A stretch of DNA of 64,000 nucleotides. Origin: Mycoplasmatota bacterium (lineage in GTDB: Bacteria > Bacillota_I > Bacilli_A > RF39 > UBA660). The DNA is taken from positions 64,269 to 128,268 of the forward strand of contig JALFCF010000003.1 of the NCBI GenBank assembly GCA_022771205.1. The letters are read 5' to 3'. Shown here piece after piece: positions 30,130-39,495 of the stretch. Below the pieces are notes generated by a model, which did no database searches, was not told the origin of the DNA, and saw only the letters and a list, made by a program, of their open reading frames with translations. Positions within the stretch are counted from its first letter, which is position 1, and every line of letters starts with the position of its first letter. Both the position numbers and the translations under genes were made by a program.

Positions 30130-30699
30130 ATGATTATCGCAACCAACAATCAAAACAAATTAAAAGAGTTAAAAGAAATATTAAATATTGATTTAAAAAG
30201 TTTAAAAGATAAAAATATTGAAATAGACGTAGAAGAAAATGGTACTACTTTCTACGAAAACGCTTATAAAAAAGCAAAAGAAATATATGAGTTAACAAAA
30301 GAAGCAACTATTGCTGATGATTCTGGTCTATGCATAAAAGCTTTAGATGATTTTCCAGGTGTTCTAACACATAGATTCTTAGGTGAAAACAAAACAGATG
30401 AAGAAAGAAATTTAGCCTTAATAGAAAAAACAAATGAAAAAGATGATAGAACTGCTAAAGTAATTTGTAATTTAGTCTATTATGATGGTAAAAACATAAT
30501 AGTAGGTGAAGGTGTAATAAACGGAAAAATAGCAACATCTCCAAGAGGTGACAATGGATTTGGCTTTGATCCTATTTTTGAATTAACAACAGGAAAAACT
30601 TTAGCAGAATTATCAAAAGAACAAAAGAATTCGGTTAGCGCTAGATTTTTAGCAGCTAAAGATTTAAAAGAAAGGCTAATGAGAGAAGGTTTAATATGA
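30130..30699 (+). CDS. rdgB: Non-canonical purine NTP pyrophosphatase (RdgB/HAM1)
   Basis: IATNNQNKLKELKEIL, IADDSGLCIKALDDFPGV, GDNGFGFDPIF, KNSVSARFLA. Confidence 0.93.
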   Translation: MIIATNNQNKLKELKEILNIDLKSLKDKNIEIDVEENGTTFYENAYKKAKEIYELTKEATIADDSGLCIKALDDFPGVLTHRFLGENKTDEERNLALIEKTNEKDDRTAKVICNLVYYDGKNIIVGEGVINGKIATSPRGDNGFGFDPIFELTTGKTLAELSKEQKNSVSARFLAAKDLKERLMREGLI

Positions 30700-31232
30700 T
30701 TTATATAACAAGACACGGACAAACTAATTGGAATGTTTTAAAAAAAGTTATGGGAAGATGCAATGAACCACTAAACGAAACAGGAAAAAAAGAAGCTCAA
30801 GAAGTAAGTGAAAAACTAAAAGATACACATATTGATTTAATTATTGCATCACCTCTAGATAGAGCTAAACAAACAGCTCTAGAAATAAACAAAAATAAAA
30901 ATGTAGATATTATTTATGATGATAGAATAATAGAAAGGGACTTTGGAGAATTTGAAGGATTAGAAACAAAGAATTTTGATTTTAATGGTTATTGGGATTA
31001 TTATAAAAATGAAAAATATCAAAGAGCAGAAAATATAAAAGATTTTTTTGAAAGAGTATACAGTTTTTTAGATGATATTAAAGAAAAATATCCTGATAAA
31101 GATATTCTAATAGTTGCCCATGGAGGAATAAGTATACCAGTAGATTGCTATTTTACTAAGAAAATACCTACTGGATCGTTAGTAGAAGCTGGCTTAGTTT
31201 TAGGAAATTGTAAAGTAAAATCATACAAGTAA
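30696..31232 (+). CDS. Histidine phosphatase family protein
   Basis: IYITRHGQTNWN ... ERDFGEFEG ... LIVAHGGI. Confidence 0.93.
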   Translation: MIYITRHGQTNWNVLKKVMGRCNEPLNETGKKEAQEVSEKLKDTHIDLIIASPLDRAKQTALEINKNKNVDIIYDDRIIERDFGEFEGLETKNFDFNGYWDYYKNEKYQRAENIKDFFERVYSFLDDIKEKYPDKDILIVAHGGISIPVDCYFTKKIPTGSLVEAGLVLGNCKVKSYK

Positions 31233-31242
31233 AGGAGAGTAT

Positions 31243-31869
31243 ATGACAACAATCTATTTAATTAGACATTCTAAACCAATGAATATGGATATAAAACAAA
31301 TAGCAAACAGTGAATCTCTACAAATAATAAATGAAAAAAACATATTATCAGTAGAAGGAGAAAAAAGAGCCGAAGAATTAAGTAAAATTCCAGGACTTAA
31401 AAATATCGATTATGTAATCTCTAGTAATTATGCAAGAGCTATGGCAACAGCAAAATATATTTGTAGAGAAAATAACAAAGATTTAAATATCGTTGAAGAT
31501 TTTGCTGAAAGAAAATTTGGCATCAATGATTGGAGCGAATTACCAAAAGATTTTGAAAAAAGACAATTTGAAGATGAAAACTATAAAATAGGTAATGGAG
31601 AAAGCCAAAAAGAAGTTGCAAATCGTATGTATAATGCCTTGATGGACGTAGTAAATAAATATCAAGATAAAAAGATTGTAATTGTATCTCATGCAACCGC
31701 AATAACTTTCTTACTAATGAAATTAGCAACATATCAAGACCAAAAGATAGTTTTTAATAACAAATTAATAATGGACGAGACATTTAAATGGAGCGCACCA
31801 GAAGTATTTAAGTTAGAATTTAAAAAAGACAACTTAATAAACATAGAAAATATAAAATGGGAGATGTAG
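31243..31869 (+). CDS. Histidine phosphatase family protein
   Basis: IYLIRHSKPM ... VISSNYARAMATAKYI ... IVSHATAI. Confidence 0.9.
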   Translation: MTTIYLIRHSKPMNMDIKQIANSESLQIINEKNILSVEGEKRAEELSKIPGLKNIDYVISSNYARAMATAKYICRENNKDLNIVEDFAERKFGINDWSELPKDFEKRQFEDENYKIGNGESQKEVANRMYNALMDVVNKYQDKKIVIVSHATAITFLLMKLATYQDQKIVFNNKLIMDETFKWSAPEVFKLEFKKDNLINIENIKWEM

Positions 31870-31870
31870 T

Positions 31871-32884
31871 ATGGAAAAACTAAAAGAAGAGGCCATCAAA
31901 GACATTGTAAATGATTGTACTAGAAAAGTTAATATTACAGATGAAAATCTAATAAATAATACTATATCATCATTATGTTCTTTGAACGAAAACGATGCCT
32001 TAGATACGATTTTAATTTCTTTAAATGATTTATTAAATAGTGGGAGAATAACATTAGAAGACGTTTATGAACAAGTACCATCTATATTAAAATTAAATCC
32101 AGAAAAATATAAATCAGTAGAAGATTTAATAGAAAGATTAAAATGGATAAAATCTATGAATATGGACCATCCAGCTATGCCTTTATCTAGAAATCATCAG
32201 CTAGTAATAGAAGTTTTTGATAATTTCAATGAGCTAATCGCAGGAAAATTTGACTGTTACTATACAGGAGGGTTAATGGGCTATCTAGCAACAAATCATG
32301 AATTAGAAAGATATCATGGTGATTTAGATTTATTTATCAATGAAGAACAATTACTAGCACTAAAAGATCAAATAGATAGTAGTTTAGATTTTCAATTTGT
32401 TAGTAATATGGAACATAAAGAGGTAAATGGGCATGAATACAAAATAACTTATAAAGATACACCAATGTCTATAGGATTGTTTTTATTTGAAAGACAAATT
32501 GATAATAGCATTACTACTAAAGAATATTATTTTGAAAACCAAAATACAAAAGGACAATTATTTGTAGATGAACATCATTTCTCAAAAGATTATACAGATA
32601 TGTCTTTTTCAGATACGATAAGACAACATAATGGAATGTCATATAAAATGATGAGCCTAGAAAGTATCTATAATTCAAAAAAGAATTCTAGACCAAAAGA
32701 TAGATATGACGCATCTATCATTCAAGATGACGTTAACATGCTAATAGATTATAAGTTGGATGCAGAAAAGAAAAATAATTATAACGAAAACCATAAACCA
32801 GTTTCTAATTCTATCATTCATACAATTGAACAATTAATGTCAGAAGATAAATATAGTGAAACAAATAATCCAAAAAAGAGATAA
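31871..32884 (+). CDS. Nucleotidyltransferase-fold protein (LinA/AbiEii-like)
   Basis: YYTGGLMGYLATNHELERYHGDLDLFINEEQL ... RPKDRYDASII. Confidence 0.55.
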   Translation: MEKLKEEAIKDIVNDCTRKVNITDENLINNTISSLCSLNENDALDTILISLNDLLNSGRITLEDVYEQVPSILKLNPEKYKSVEDLIERLKWIKSMNMDHPAMPLSRNHQLVIEVFDNFNELIAGKFDCYYTGGLMGYLATNHELERYHGDLDLFINEEQLLALKDQIDSSLDFQFVSNMEHKEVNGHEYKITYKDTPMSIGLFLFERQIDNSITTKEYYFENQNTKGQLFVDEHHFSKDYTDMSFSDTIRQHNGMSYKMMSLESIYNSKKNSRPKDRYDASIIQDDVNMLIDYKLDAEKKNNYNENHKPVSNSIIHTIEQLMSEDKYSETNNPKKR

Positions 32885-32918
32885 AAGTATATAAGATAGT
32901 AAAGGAGAAATTTAAAAT

Positions 32919-33220
32919 ATGAAAAAAACGCCTTAGACTTAGACGGAGTAGTATTTGACTCTGAAAATTTATATAGAGTATATACTGAAATATATGATGT
33001 AGACCATCATCATAAAGATACAATAAAAGATAATTCTGAAAGAATATTTCAAAATAGATATAATTGGCAAGAAGAGGAATTTAAAACGTTTTATAAAGAA
33101 AATGCAACTACAGTATTAACAACAGCAAATGTTATGACAGGAGCAGAAGTAGTATTAAATAAACTAAAAGACAAATTTGAGTTCATTATAGTAACAGCAA
33201 GATCAGATGAAGAAACATAA
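32919..33220 (+). pseudogene. HAD-like hydrolase/nucleotidase remnant (frameshifted start, truncated 3')
   Basis: After +A correction: MKKNALDLDGVVFDSENLYRVYTEIYDVD...KDKFEFIIVTARSDEET*. Confidence 0.65.
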
Positions 33221-33297
33221 GTATTAATTACGAGCTGTTTCGGGTAAAACCTCCACAGAAATGGAGTCACGAATAGTTTTATTCGTGTTTTTTATAA

Positions 33298-33692
33298 AAG
33301 AAGGGTTATGGCTTAGAAGATATTAATGAATACTTATCTGCAACAACATCACAAAAAACCATAGAGGAACTAAAAAGATATCAATCTTTAATAAACAGAA
33401 CGATTCCACTTGAAACCTTTATTGGTGCTCTATATAATGTTAGAAAGATTGAATTTTATGAAAATCCAGATAAATATAACTTTCCATAGAACAAATGATT
33501 AATACAGTTTGGAATTCAAATAACGATAATAGAAATTATACTAATATTTTAGACTACTTTGATCCTCCAGAAGCTCAAAAAGTAATTTTATCAGCTGCCA
33601 TAAATAAAAATATGGAACAAGAAATTTCACAAATACATCTAACAAAAGTACTACAACTAGTATCTCAACAAAGAACTAACCATAAAACATAG
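33298..33692 (+). pseudogene. Fragment of unknown gene, 5'-truncated with one frameshift
   Basis: KKGYGLEDINEYLSATTSQKTIEELKRYQSLINRTIPLETFIGALYNVRKIEFYENPDKYNFP / EQMINTVWNSN... across two frames. Confidence 0.6.
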
Positions 33693-33826
33693 TTTAAACA
33701 TAAACTATGTTTTTAATTACTAGAAAACTCATAAAATTGACACAATTTAACATTAGAAAATGAAAAGAAGAACAAATAATAGTCAATAAATGATATACTA
33801 TTCATCACAGGATAAGGTGTGATAAA

Positions 33827-34414
33827 GTGGAAAAAAAATTAAGAAGTTTATGTATAATAGGATTAGGAAATTTACTTTTAACAGCAGCTTATACATTGTT
33901 TGCTATACCTAATAATATTGTAGATGGAGGAGTAACCTCAACCGCAGTATTATTATCGTATTATTTTAATACTAATCTTACTTATACAGTATGTATTTTA
34001 ACTTGTATAATATTAGCATTTAGTTATATAACAATGGGAAAATCATTTTTCTTAAAAACATTATTTAGTAGTCTATGTTATGTTATATTCTTTTCCTTCT
34101 TTAGTTGGTCAGGAGTAACAATAGCAACGAGTACTCTAAATAGTATTTTAATTGCCGGAGTATTAATCGGCTTAGGTCATTATCTTTGTTTAAAAGAAAA
34201 ATCATCGACTCTAGGATATGATCCAGTAGCGTTATTTTGCCATAAGAAAAATAAAAAGTGTTCAACTACATGTATTCTATGGATTATATGTTCTACAATA
34301 CTATTATTAGGATCTGCCTGTTTTGGAATAAAAATTGTAATAATGGGAATAATGTTAGTATTTATAGAAACACAAATAATTTACTGGTGTAGTAATCGTG
34401 GTAGTGAATTTTGA
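33827..34414 (+). CDS. YitT-family membrane protein
   Basis: GTG start; LFAIPNNIVDGGVTSTAVLLSYYFNTN is the typical YitT motif. Confidence 0.8.
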   Translation: MEKKLRSLCIIGLGNLLLTAAYTLFAIPNNIVDGGVTSTAVLLSYYFNTNLTYTVCILTCIILAFSYITMGKSFFLKTLFSSLCYVIFFSFFSWSGVTIATSTLNSILIAGVLIGLGHYLCLKEKSSTLGYDPVALFCHKKNKKCSTTCILWIICSTILLLGSACFGIKIVIMGIMLVFIETQIIYWCSNRGSEF

Positions 34415-34470
34415 AAAATTTTGCTAAAAGAGTTTTCCATGATATAATGAACACATAAGGAGTGATTTTA

Positions 34471-36462
34471 GTGGTAGCACCAAAAAGAGAAGAGAGCGAA
34501 ATTAATGAGAAAAAAATTGTTGATCAAATCCGCTCATTAGGAATTGATATGATTAATGAAGCAGGAAGTGGTCATCCCGGAATTGTATTAGGGGCCGCTC
34601 CAATTATTTATAGTTTATATGCTCACCATATGAAAATAGATCCAGAAAATGAAAATTTTTATAATCGTGATAGATTTATTATGTCAGCAGGACACGGTTC
34701 AGCTTTACTATATGCCACACTATATATGGCAGGTTATCCTTTAACATTAGAGGATTTAAAAGATTTTAGAAAGATAGATTCAAAGACTCCTGGGCATCCT
34801 GAATATAAAAAGACACCTGGAGTAGAAGTAACAACAGGACCACTTGGTCAAGGTTTTGCTACTGCCGTAGGATTTGCAATCGCTGAACGAAATTTAAGTG
34901 CTAGATTTAATAAAGGTAAAAAAGAAATCATAGATTTCAATACTTATGTCTTATGTGGAGATGGAGACTTAATGGAAGGAATTTCCTATGAGGCTGCTTC
35001 TCTTGCAGGAAAATTAAAATTAAATAAATTAATCGTTTTATATGATTCTAACGACACTTGTTTAGATGGGCCAACAGAGGAGTGCTTTACAGAAAATGTA
35101 GCTATGCGCTTTATTGCACAAGGTTGGAATGTAATTACTGTATCAGATGGTGAAGATATTATATCAATTACCAAAGCCATTGAAGACGCTAAAGCATCCA
35201 CTGATAAGCCAACTTTAATTGAAATTAAAACAACAATAGGAAAATACTCTAAGTTTGAAGGTAACCATTTAGTACACGGAACACCCCTAGATAAAGAGGA
35301 TATTACTAATATTAAGGAACAAATGCAAATTAGAGATATTCCATTTACTATCTCACAGATTACAGTTGACGATTTTAGAACTTTTATCAATAACCGTTGT
35401 AAAAATATAACAGAAAAATTTAACAAAACAATAGAAACAATGGACGAAGAAGATAGAGTATTATTAGAAAACTTTATGAATGGAAATAAATCATTTGACA
35501 TAAAAGATATTATCTACGAACCACCACAAGACAAAAAGGAATCTCCTAGAGTAACTTCTGGAAAAATACTAACTTCAATTGTTAATAAATTTCCAAGTAT
35601 AATGGGTGGTAGTGCTGATCTTTTTACACCAACAAAAACTTACATTGAAGGAGTAGGAAACTTTATTCCTGAAAATGAAATCGGAAAAAATATTTTCTTT
35701 GGTGTAAGAGAAAACTGCATGGGAGCTGTGTTAAATGGCTTAGCCTTATGTGGCTTTCATCCTTATGGTTCAACATTTTTAAGTTTTAGTGATTATTTAA
35801 AACCAAGTATTAGAATGGCTGCTATGATGGATTTACCAGTAACTTATATCTTTACACATGATTCTATCAGTGTTGGTCCAGATGGAGCAACACACCAGCC
35901 AGTAGAACAGTTAGCTTCTCTAAGAGCAACACCAAACTTAGAAGTATTTAGACCTGCTGATGCTAATGAGGTAATAGGTGTTTATCGTACAATCTTTGAA
36001 AAAGAGAGTGGACCATCAGTAATAGCCTTATCAAGAAATACACTGCCTATTTTAGAAACGACTAAGATAAATGAAGTGGCAAAAGGTGGTTATACAGTTT
36101 TTGACTCTGAAAGAAAACTATCTGGAATTCTAATTGCTACAGGAGAAGAAGTACATCTAGCAATAGAAGTAGCTAATCGACTAAAGACAAAAGGAATGGA
36201 TGTAAGAGTTGTATCTATGCCATGCATTAAACGTTTCGAAGAACAAGATCAAGAATATATCGATAGCATCTTACCAGTAGAAATTAGAAAAATTGTTATA
36301 GAAGCAGCATCTTCTATGTCATGGAACAGTATCGTTTTTAATAAAAAGTATTTAATAACTTTAGATGAATATGGATGTAGTGGTTCTAAAGAAGATGTAT
36401 ATAAAAAGTATGGATTTGACATTGATTCATTAGAAGAAAAAGTAGAAAACTTATTAAAATAA
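34471..36462 (+). CDS. tkt: Transketolase
   Basis: IRSLGIDMINEAGSGHPGIVLGAAPI, GPLGQGFATAVGFAIAE, GDGDLMEG, THDSISVGPDGATHQPVEQLASLRATPN. Confidence 0.97.
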   Translation: MVAPKREESEINEKKIVDQIRSLGIDMINEAGSGHPGIVLGAAPIIYSLYAHHMKIDPENENFYNRDRFIMSAGHGSALLYATLYMAGYPLTLEDLKDFRKIDSKTPGHPEYKKTPGVEVTTGPLGQGFATAVGFAIAERNLSARFNKGKKEIIDFNTYVLCGDGDLMEGISYEAASLAGKLKLNKLIVLYDSNDTCLDGPTEECFTENVAMRFIAQGWNVITVSDGEDIISITKAIEDAKASTDKPTLIEIKTTIGKYSKFEGNHLVHGTPLDKEDITNIKEQMQIRDIPFTISQITVDDFRTFINNRCKNITEKFNKTIETMDEEDRVLLENFMNGNKSFDIKDIIYEPPQDKKESPRVTSGKILTSIVNKFPSIMGGSADLFTPTKTYIEGVGNFIPENEIGKNIFFGVRENCMGAVLNGLALCGFHPYGSTFLSFSDYLKPSIRMAAMMDLPVTYIFTHDSISVGPDGATHQPVEQLASLRATPNLEVFRPADANEVIGVYRTIFEKESGPSVIALSRNTLPILETTKINEVAKGGYTVFDSERKLSGILIATGEEVHLAIEVANRLKTKGMDVRVVSMPCIKRFEEQDQEYIDSILPVEIRKIVIEAASSMSWNSIVFNKKYLITLDEYGCSGSKEDVYKKYGFDIDSLEEKVENLLK

Positions 36463-36511
36463 TCGACAAAAATAGACTCTAATAAAGCGTATAGTAACTA
36501 TAGGTGATACT

Positions 36512-36943
36512 ATGAGAGTCTATTTTATTTTTGATATAAAGGAAGAATTTATTAATCTATATAAAGGAAATGAACGTATATTATATAATATTTTAAAAGA
36601 AATATATTATTTAGAAAAAGAAGAAGTAGAATATGGTTATCATCTGTTTAAACAATTAATTAATCCAATCGATAAAAATAAAGTTGATAGATACTTATTC
36701 TTAAAACTTCACCAAGATATTCCATATTCTAAAAGAAAAAATACTCATTACTATAATAATTTATATCGTGATGAAATAAGCAGATTAGTTGTGAAAAAAA
36801 GTTATATAAAAATAGAAGCAGAACAACTATCATCATCTTTTTTTCAATATCTAAACCAAATAAACCAAAGACTATTTGTTTGTGAATTTAAATACCAAGA
36901 CTACTTTTTCTTAGAAGAATTTGAAGAAAAAGAAACAATATAG
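36512..36943 (+). CDS. sirA: SirA-like sporulation inhibitor of replication (candidate)
   Basis: FDIKEEFINLYKGNERILYNIL... resembles the SirA N-terminus as I recall it, and position between tkt and yneF matches B. subtilis gene order. Confidence 0.6.
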   Translation: MRVYFIFDIKEEFINLYKGNERILYNILKEIYYLEKEEVEYGYHLFKQLINPIDKNKVDRYLFLKLHQDIPYSKRKNTHYYNNLYRDEISRLVVKKSYIKIEAEQLSSSFFQYLNQINQRLFVCEFKYQDYFFLEEFEEKETI

Positions 36944-36997
36944 CTTGTAGAATAATAATTTTTCTAGTAAAATGTTAAGTAGTAAGGAGATGAAATT

Positions 36998-37207
36998 ATG
37001 TTACATGATATATTAATGGTATTATTAGGATTAGTTATCGGCTTAATTATCGGAGTCGTTGTAGCAAGAAAATTAATGAAAAAATATCTAAAAGACAATC
37101 CTCCTATAACAGAGGAAATGTTAAAAGGATTAATGATGCAAATGGGTAGAAAACCTAATCAAAAACAAATTAATCAAATGATGAAAGCAATGCAAAAATA
37201 TCAATAA
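36998..37207 (+). CDS. yneF: UPF0154 / YneF family small membrane protein
   Basis: [57 protein letters not shown]. Confidence 0.9.
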   Translation: MLHDILMVLLGLVIGLIIGVVVARKLMKKYLKDNPPITEEMLKGLMMQMGRKPNQKQINQMMKAMQKYQ

Positions 37208-37275
37208 GAGAAGAGAAATCTTCTTTTTATTTTTTTTAATTTAAGGTATAATAAATTAGGATTGTTGGTGATTTT

Positions 37276-39039
37276 ATGAAAAATTTTAAAGAAAAATTAG
37301 CCTTGGTTCCTACTAAACCAGGTAGTTATCAAATGAAAAATAAAGATGGTGTAATTATCTATGTAGGAAAGGCTAAAAACTTAAAAAATAGATTAAAAAG
37401 TTACTTCACTGGAACAGTAACTGGAAAAACTAGAATGCTAGTAGAAGATATCGATGATTTTGAATATATTGTAACATCAAGTGAGTTAGAATCACTTATT
37501 CTAGAAATCACTTTAATTAAAAAATATGACCCAAAATATAATATCTTATTAAAAGATGATAAAACATATCCATATATTGAGTTAACAAATGAAAAATACC
37601 CTAGATTAAAAATTGTCAGAAACACTAAAAGAAAAAAGACTAAAGACTATTTATATGGACCATACCCTAATGTTGCTGCTGCCAGAAAAACAGTAGAGAT
37701 GATTAATAGGATTTACCCTTTGAGAAAATGTGAAAAATTAAAAAAAGAATTATGTCTTTATTATCATATTAATGAATGTTTAGGTTATTGTGTAAAAGAA
37801 ATAGATGAAGAAACTATTACTTCAATGAAAAAAGAAATTATTTCTTTCTTAAAAGGTGACTCAAAAGAAATTACTGAAAAAATAGAAAAAGAAATGCAAA
37901 AAGCAAGTGATGCTATGAATTATGAAAGAGCATTAGAATTAAAAAATATGCTAGAAGATATTAATATTACATTACGTAAACAAAAAATAGACTTAAATAA
38001 AAGTTATCAATTCGATTTAATAAACTATTACAAAGATGAAAATTATTTATCTATTGAATTATTCTTTATTCGAGATGGTTTGTTATTTGGAAGACATAAT
38101 GAAATTATCCAAACAATGATTGATCCTATAGAAGAGATAACAGAATATATCATTAAATTCTATGATAAACAAGGAATATTACCCAAAGAGTTATATCTAC
38201 CAGAAGAGTTAAACGCTGAACTAATAAGTAATTATTTTAATTTAAAAACATATACACCACAAAAAGGAAAATTAAAAAAACTTTTAGATTTAGCAAAAGA
38301 AAATGCGAAAGAGCAACTAGACTTACAAGAAGAAACTTTAAAAAAAGACGACAATTTACGAATGAAAGCTATTCAAGAATTAAAAGAGTTATTGCATTTA
38401 GACTCTGTATCTAGAATGGAATCTTTTGATAATTCACATTTATTTGGAACTTTTTATGTAGGTGGTATGGTTGTGTTTGATGATTTTCTTCCTCTAAAGA
38501 ATGAATATAGAAAATTTAAAATATCAACGGATGTAAAAGATGATTTAAATGCCATGAAAGAAGTATTATATAGAAGATATTATAAAGTATTAATGGAGAA
38601 TTTGGAAAAACCAGATTTAATCGTTATGGATGGAGGAAAACTACAAATTAGTGTTGCTAAAGAAATTATTGATTCATTAGGATTAAATATTCCAATTATT
38701 GGTCTTGTAAAAGATGATAACCATAAAACAAGTTACATTATGAATGATAAGTATGAAATTTTAAATGTAGAAAAAGATTCCAACTTATTTTTGTTCTTTA
38801 CCAGAATTCAAGAAGAAGTTCATAGGTATGCTATAACATATCACAGAAATATAAAGTCAAAAGGAATGTTATCAAGTGTTTTAGATGTAGTGCCAGGTAT
38901 TGGAGAAGTAAGAAAAAAAGAATTATTAAAACGTTTCGGTTCATTGAAAAAGTTAAAAGAAGCGAGTGTAGAAGAACTATCAACAGTAGTATCTCGTGAT
39001 GTTGCAGAAAATCTTGCTACATACTTAAAAGAAATATAG
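37276..39039 (+). CDS. uvrC: Excinuclease ABC subunit C
   Basis: PGSYQMKNKDGVIIYVGKAKNLKNRLKSYF; ESFDNSHLFGTFYVGGMVVF; C-terminal HhH. Confidence 0.97.
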   Translation: MKNFKEKLALVPTKPGSYQMKNKDGVIIYVGKAKNLKNRLKSYFTGTVTGKTRMLVEDIDDFEYIVTSSELESLILEITLIKKYDPKYNILLKDDKTYPYIELTNEKYPRLKIVRNTKRKKTKDYLYGPYPNVAAARKTVEMINRIYPLRKCEKLKKELCLYYHINECLGYCVKEIDEETITSMKKEIISFLKGDSKEITEKIEKEMQKASDAMNYERALELKNMLEDINITLRKQKIDLNKSYQFDLINYYKDENYLSIELFFIRDGLLFGRHNEIIQTMIDPIEEITEYIIKFYDKQGILPKELYLPEELNAELISNYFNLKTYTPQKGKLKKLLDLAKENAKEQLDLQEETLKKDDNLRMKAIQELKELLHLDSVSRMESFDNSHLFGTFYVGGMVVFDDFLPLKNEYRKFKISTDVKDDLNAMKEVLYRRYYKVLMENLEKPDLIVMDGGKLQISVAKEIIDSLGLNIPIIGLVKDDNHKTSYIMNDKYEILNVEKDSNLFLFFTRIQEEVHRYAITYHRNIKSKGMLSSVLDVVPGIGEVRKKELLKRFGSLKKLKEASVEELSTVVSRDVAENLATYLKEI

Positions 39040-39066
39040 TATAATGAATAAGAAAGGGTGAAATGT

Positions 39067-39486
39067 ATGAAAAAATTAAATCGTAGGGGATTTACATTGG
39101 TTGAATTATTAGCAGTAATTGTAATTATGGGAGTAATAATGTCAGTTGCTGTTGCTGCAGTCTTTGTTCATCTTAGTAATTCTAGACAACAAGCCATGGA
39201 AACAATTGCTTCTAGTGCCTATGATGGAGCGGTAATGTACATGATGGATAACAACATCATGCTAAATAAAAATCAATCTATTGAAATAGGAATTGATCAA
39301 CTATATGCCGAAAACAGAATTGATAGACCAGGAGACCCATACAAAACATCGGAAGAATGTACAGGTTCAGTAATTGTAAATAATAAAACAACTGATACAA
39401 CAGCAGGTCTTGAAGATTATCAATACACAGTAACTGTAAATTGTTCTGGTAATCACAAAACAACACAAGAATATCCAAAGAAGTAG
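39067..39486 (+). CDS. Type IV prepilin/pseudopilin-like protein
   Basis: MKKLNRRGFTLVELLAVIVIMGVIMSVAVAAV: GFTLVE prepilin cleavage motif. Confidence 0.88.
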   Translation: MKKLNRRGFTLVELLAVIVIMGVIMSVAVAAVFVHLSNSRQQAMETIASSAYDGAVMYMMDNNIMLNKNQSIEIGIDQLYAENRIDRPGDPYKTSEECTGSVIVNNKTTDTTAGLEDYQYTVTVNCSGNHKTTQEYPKK

Positions 39487-39495
39487 GGATGATAA

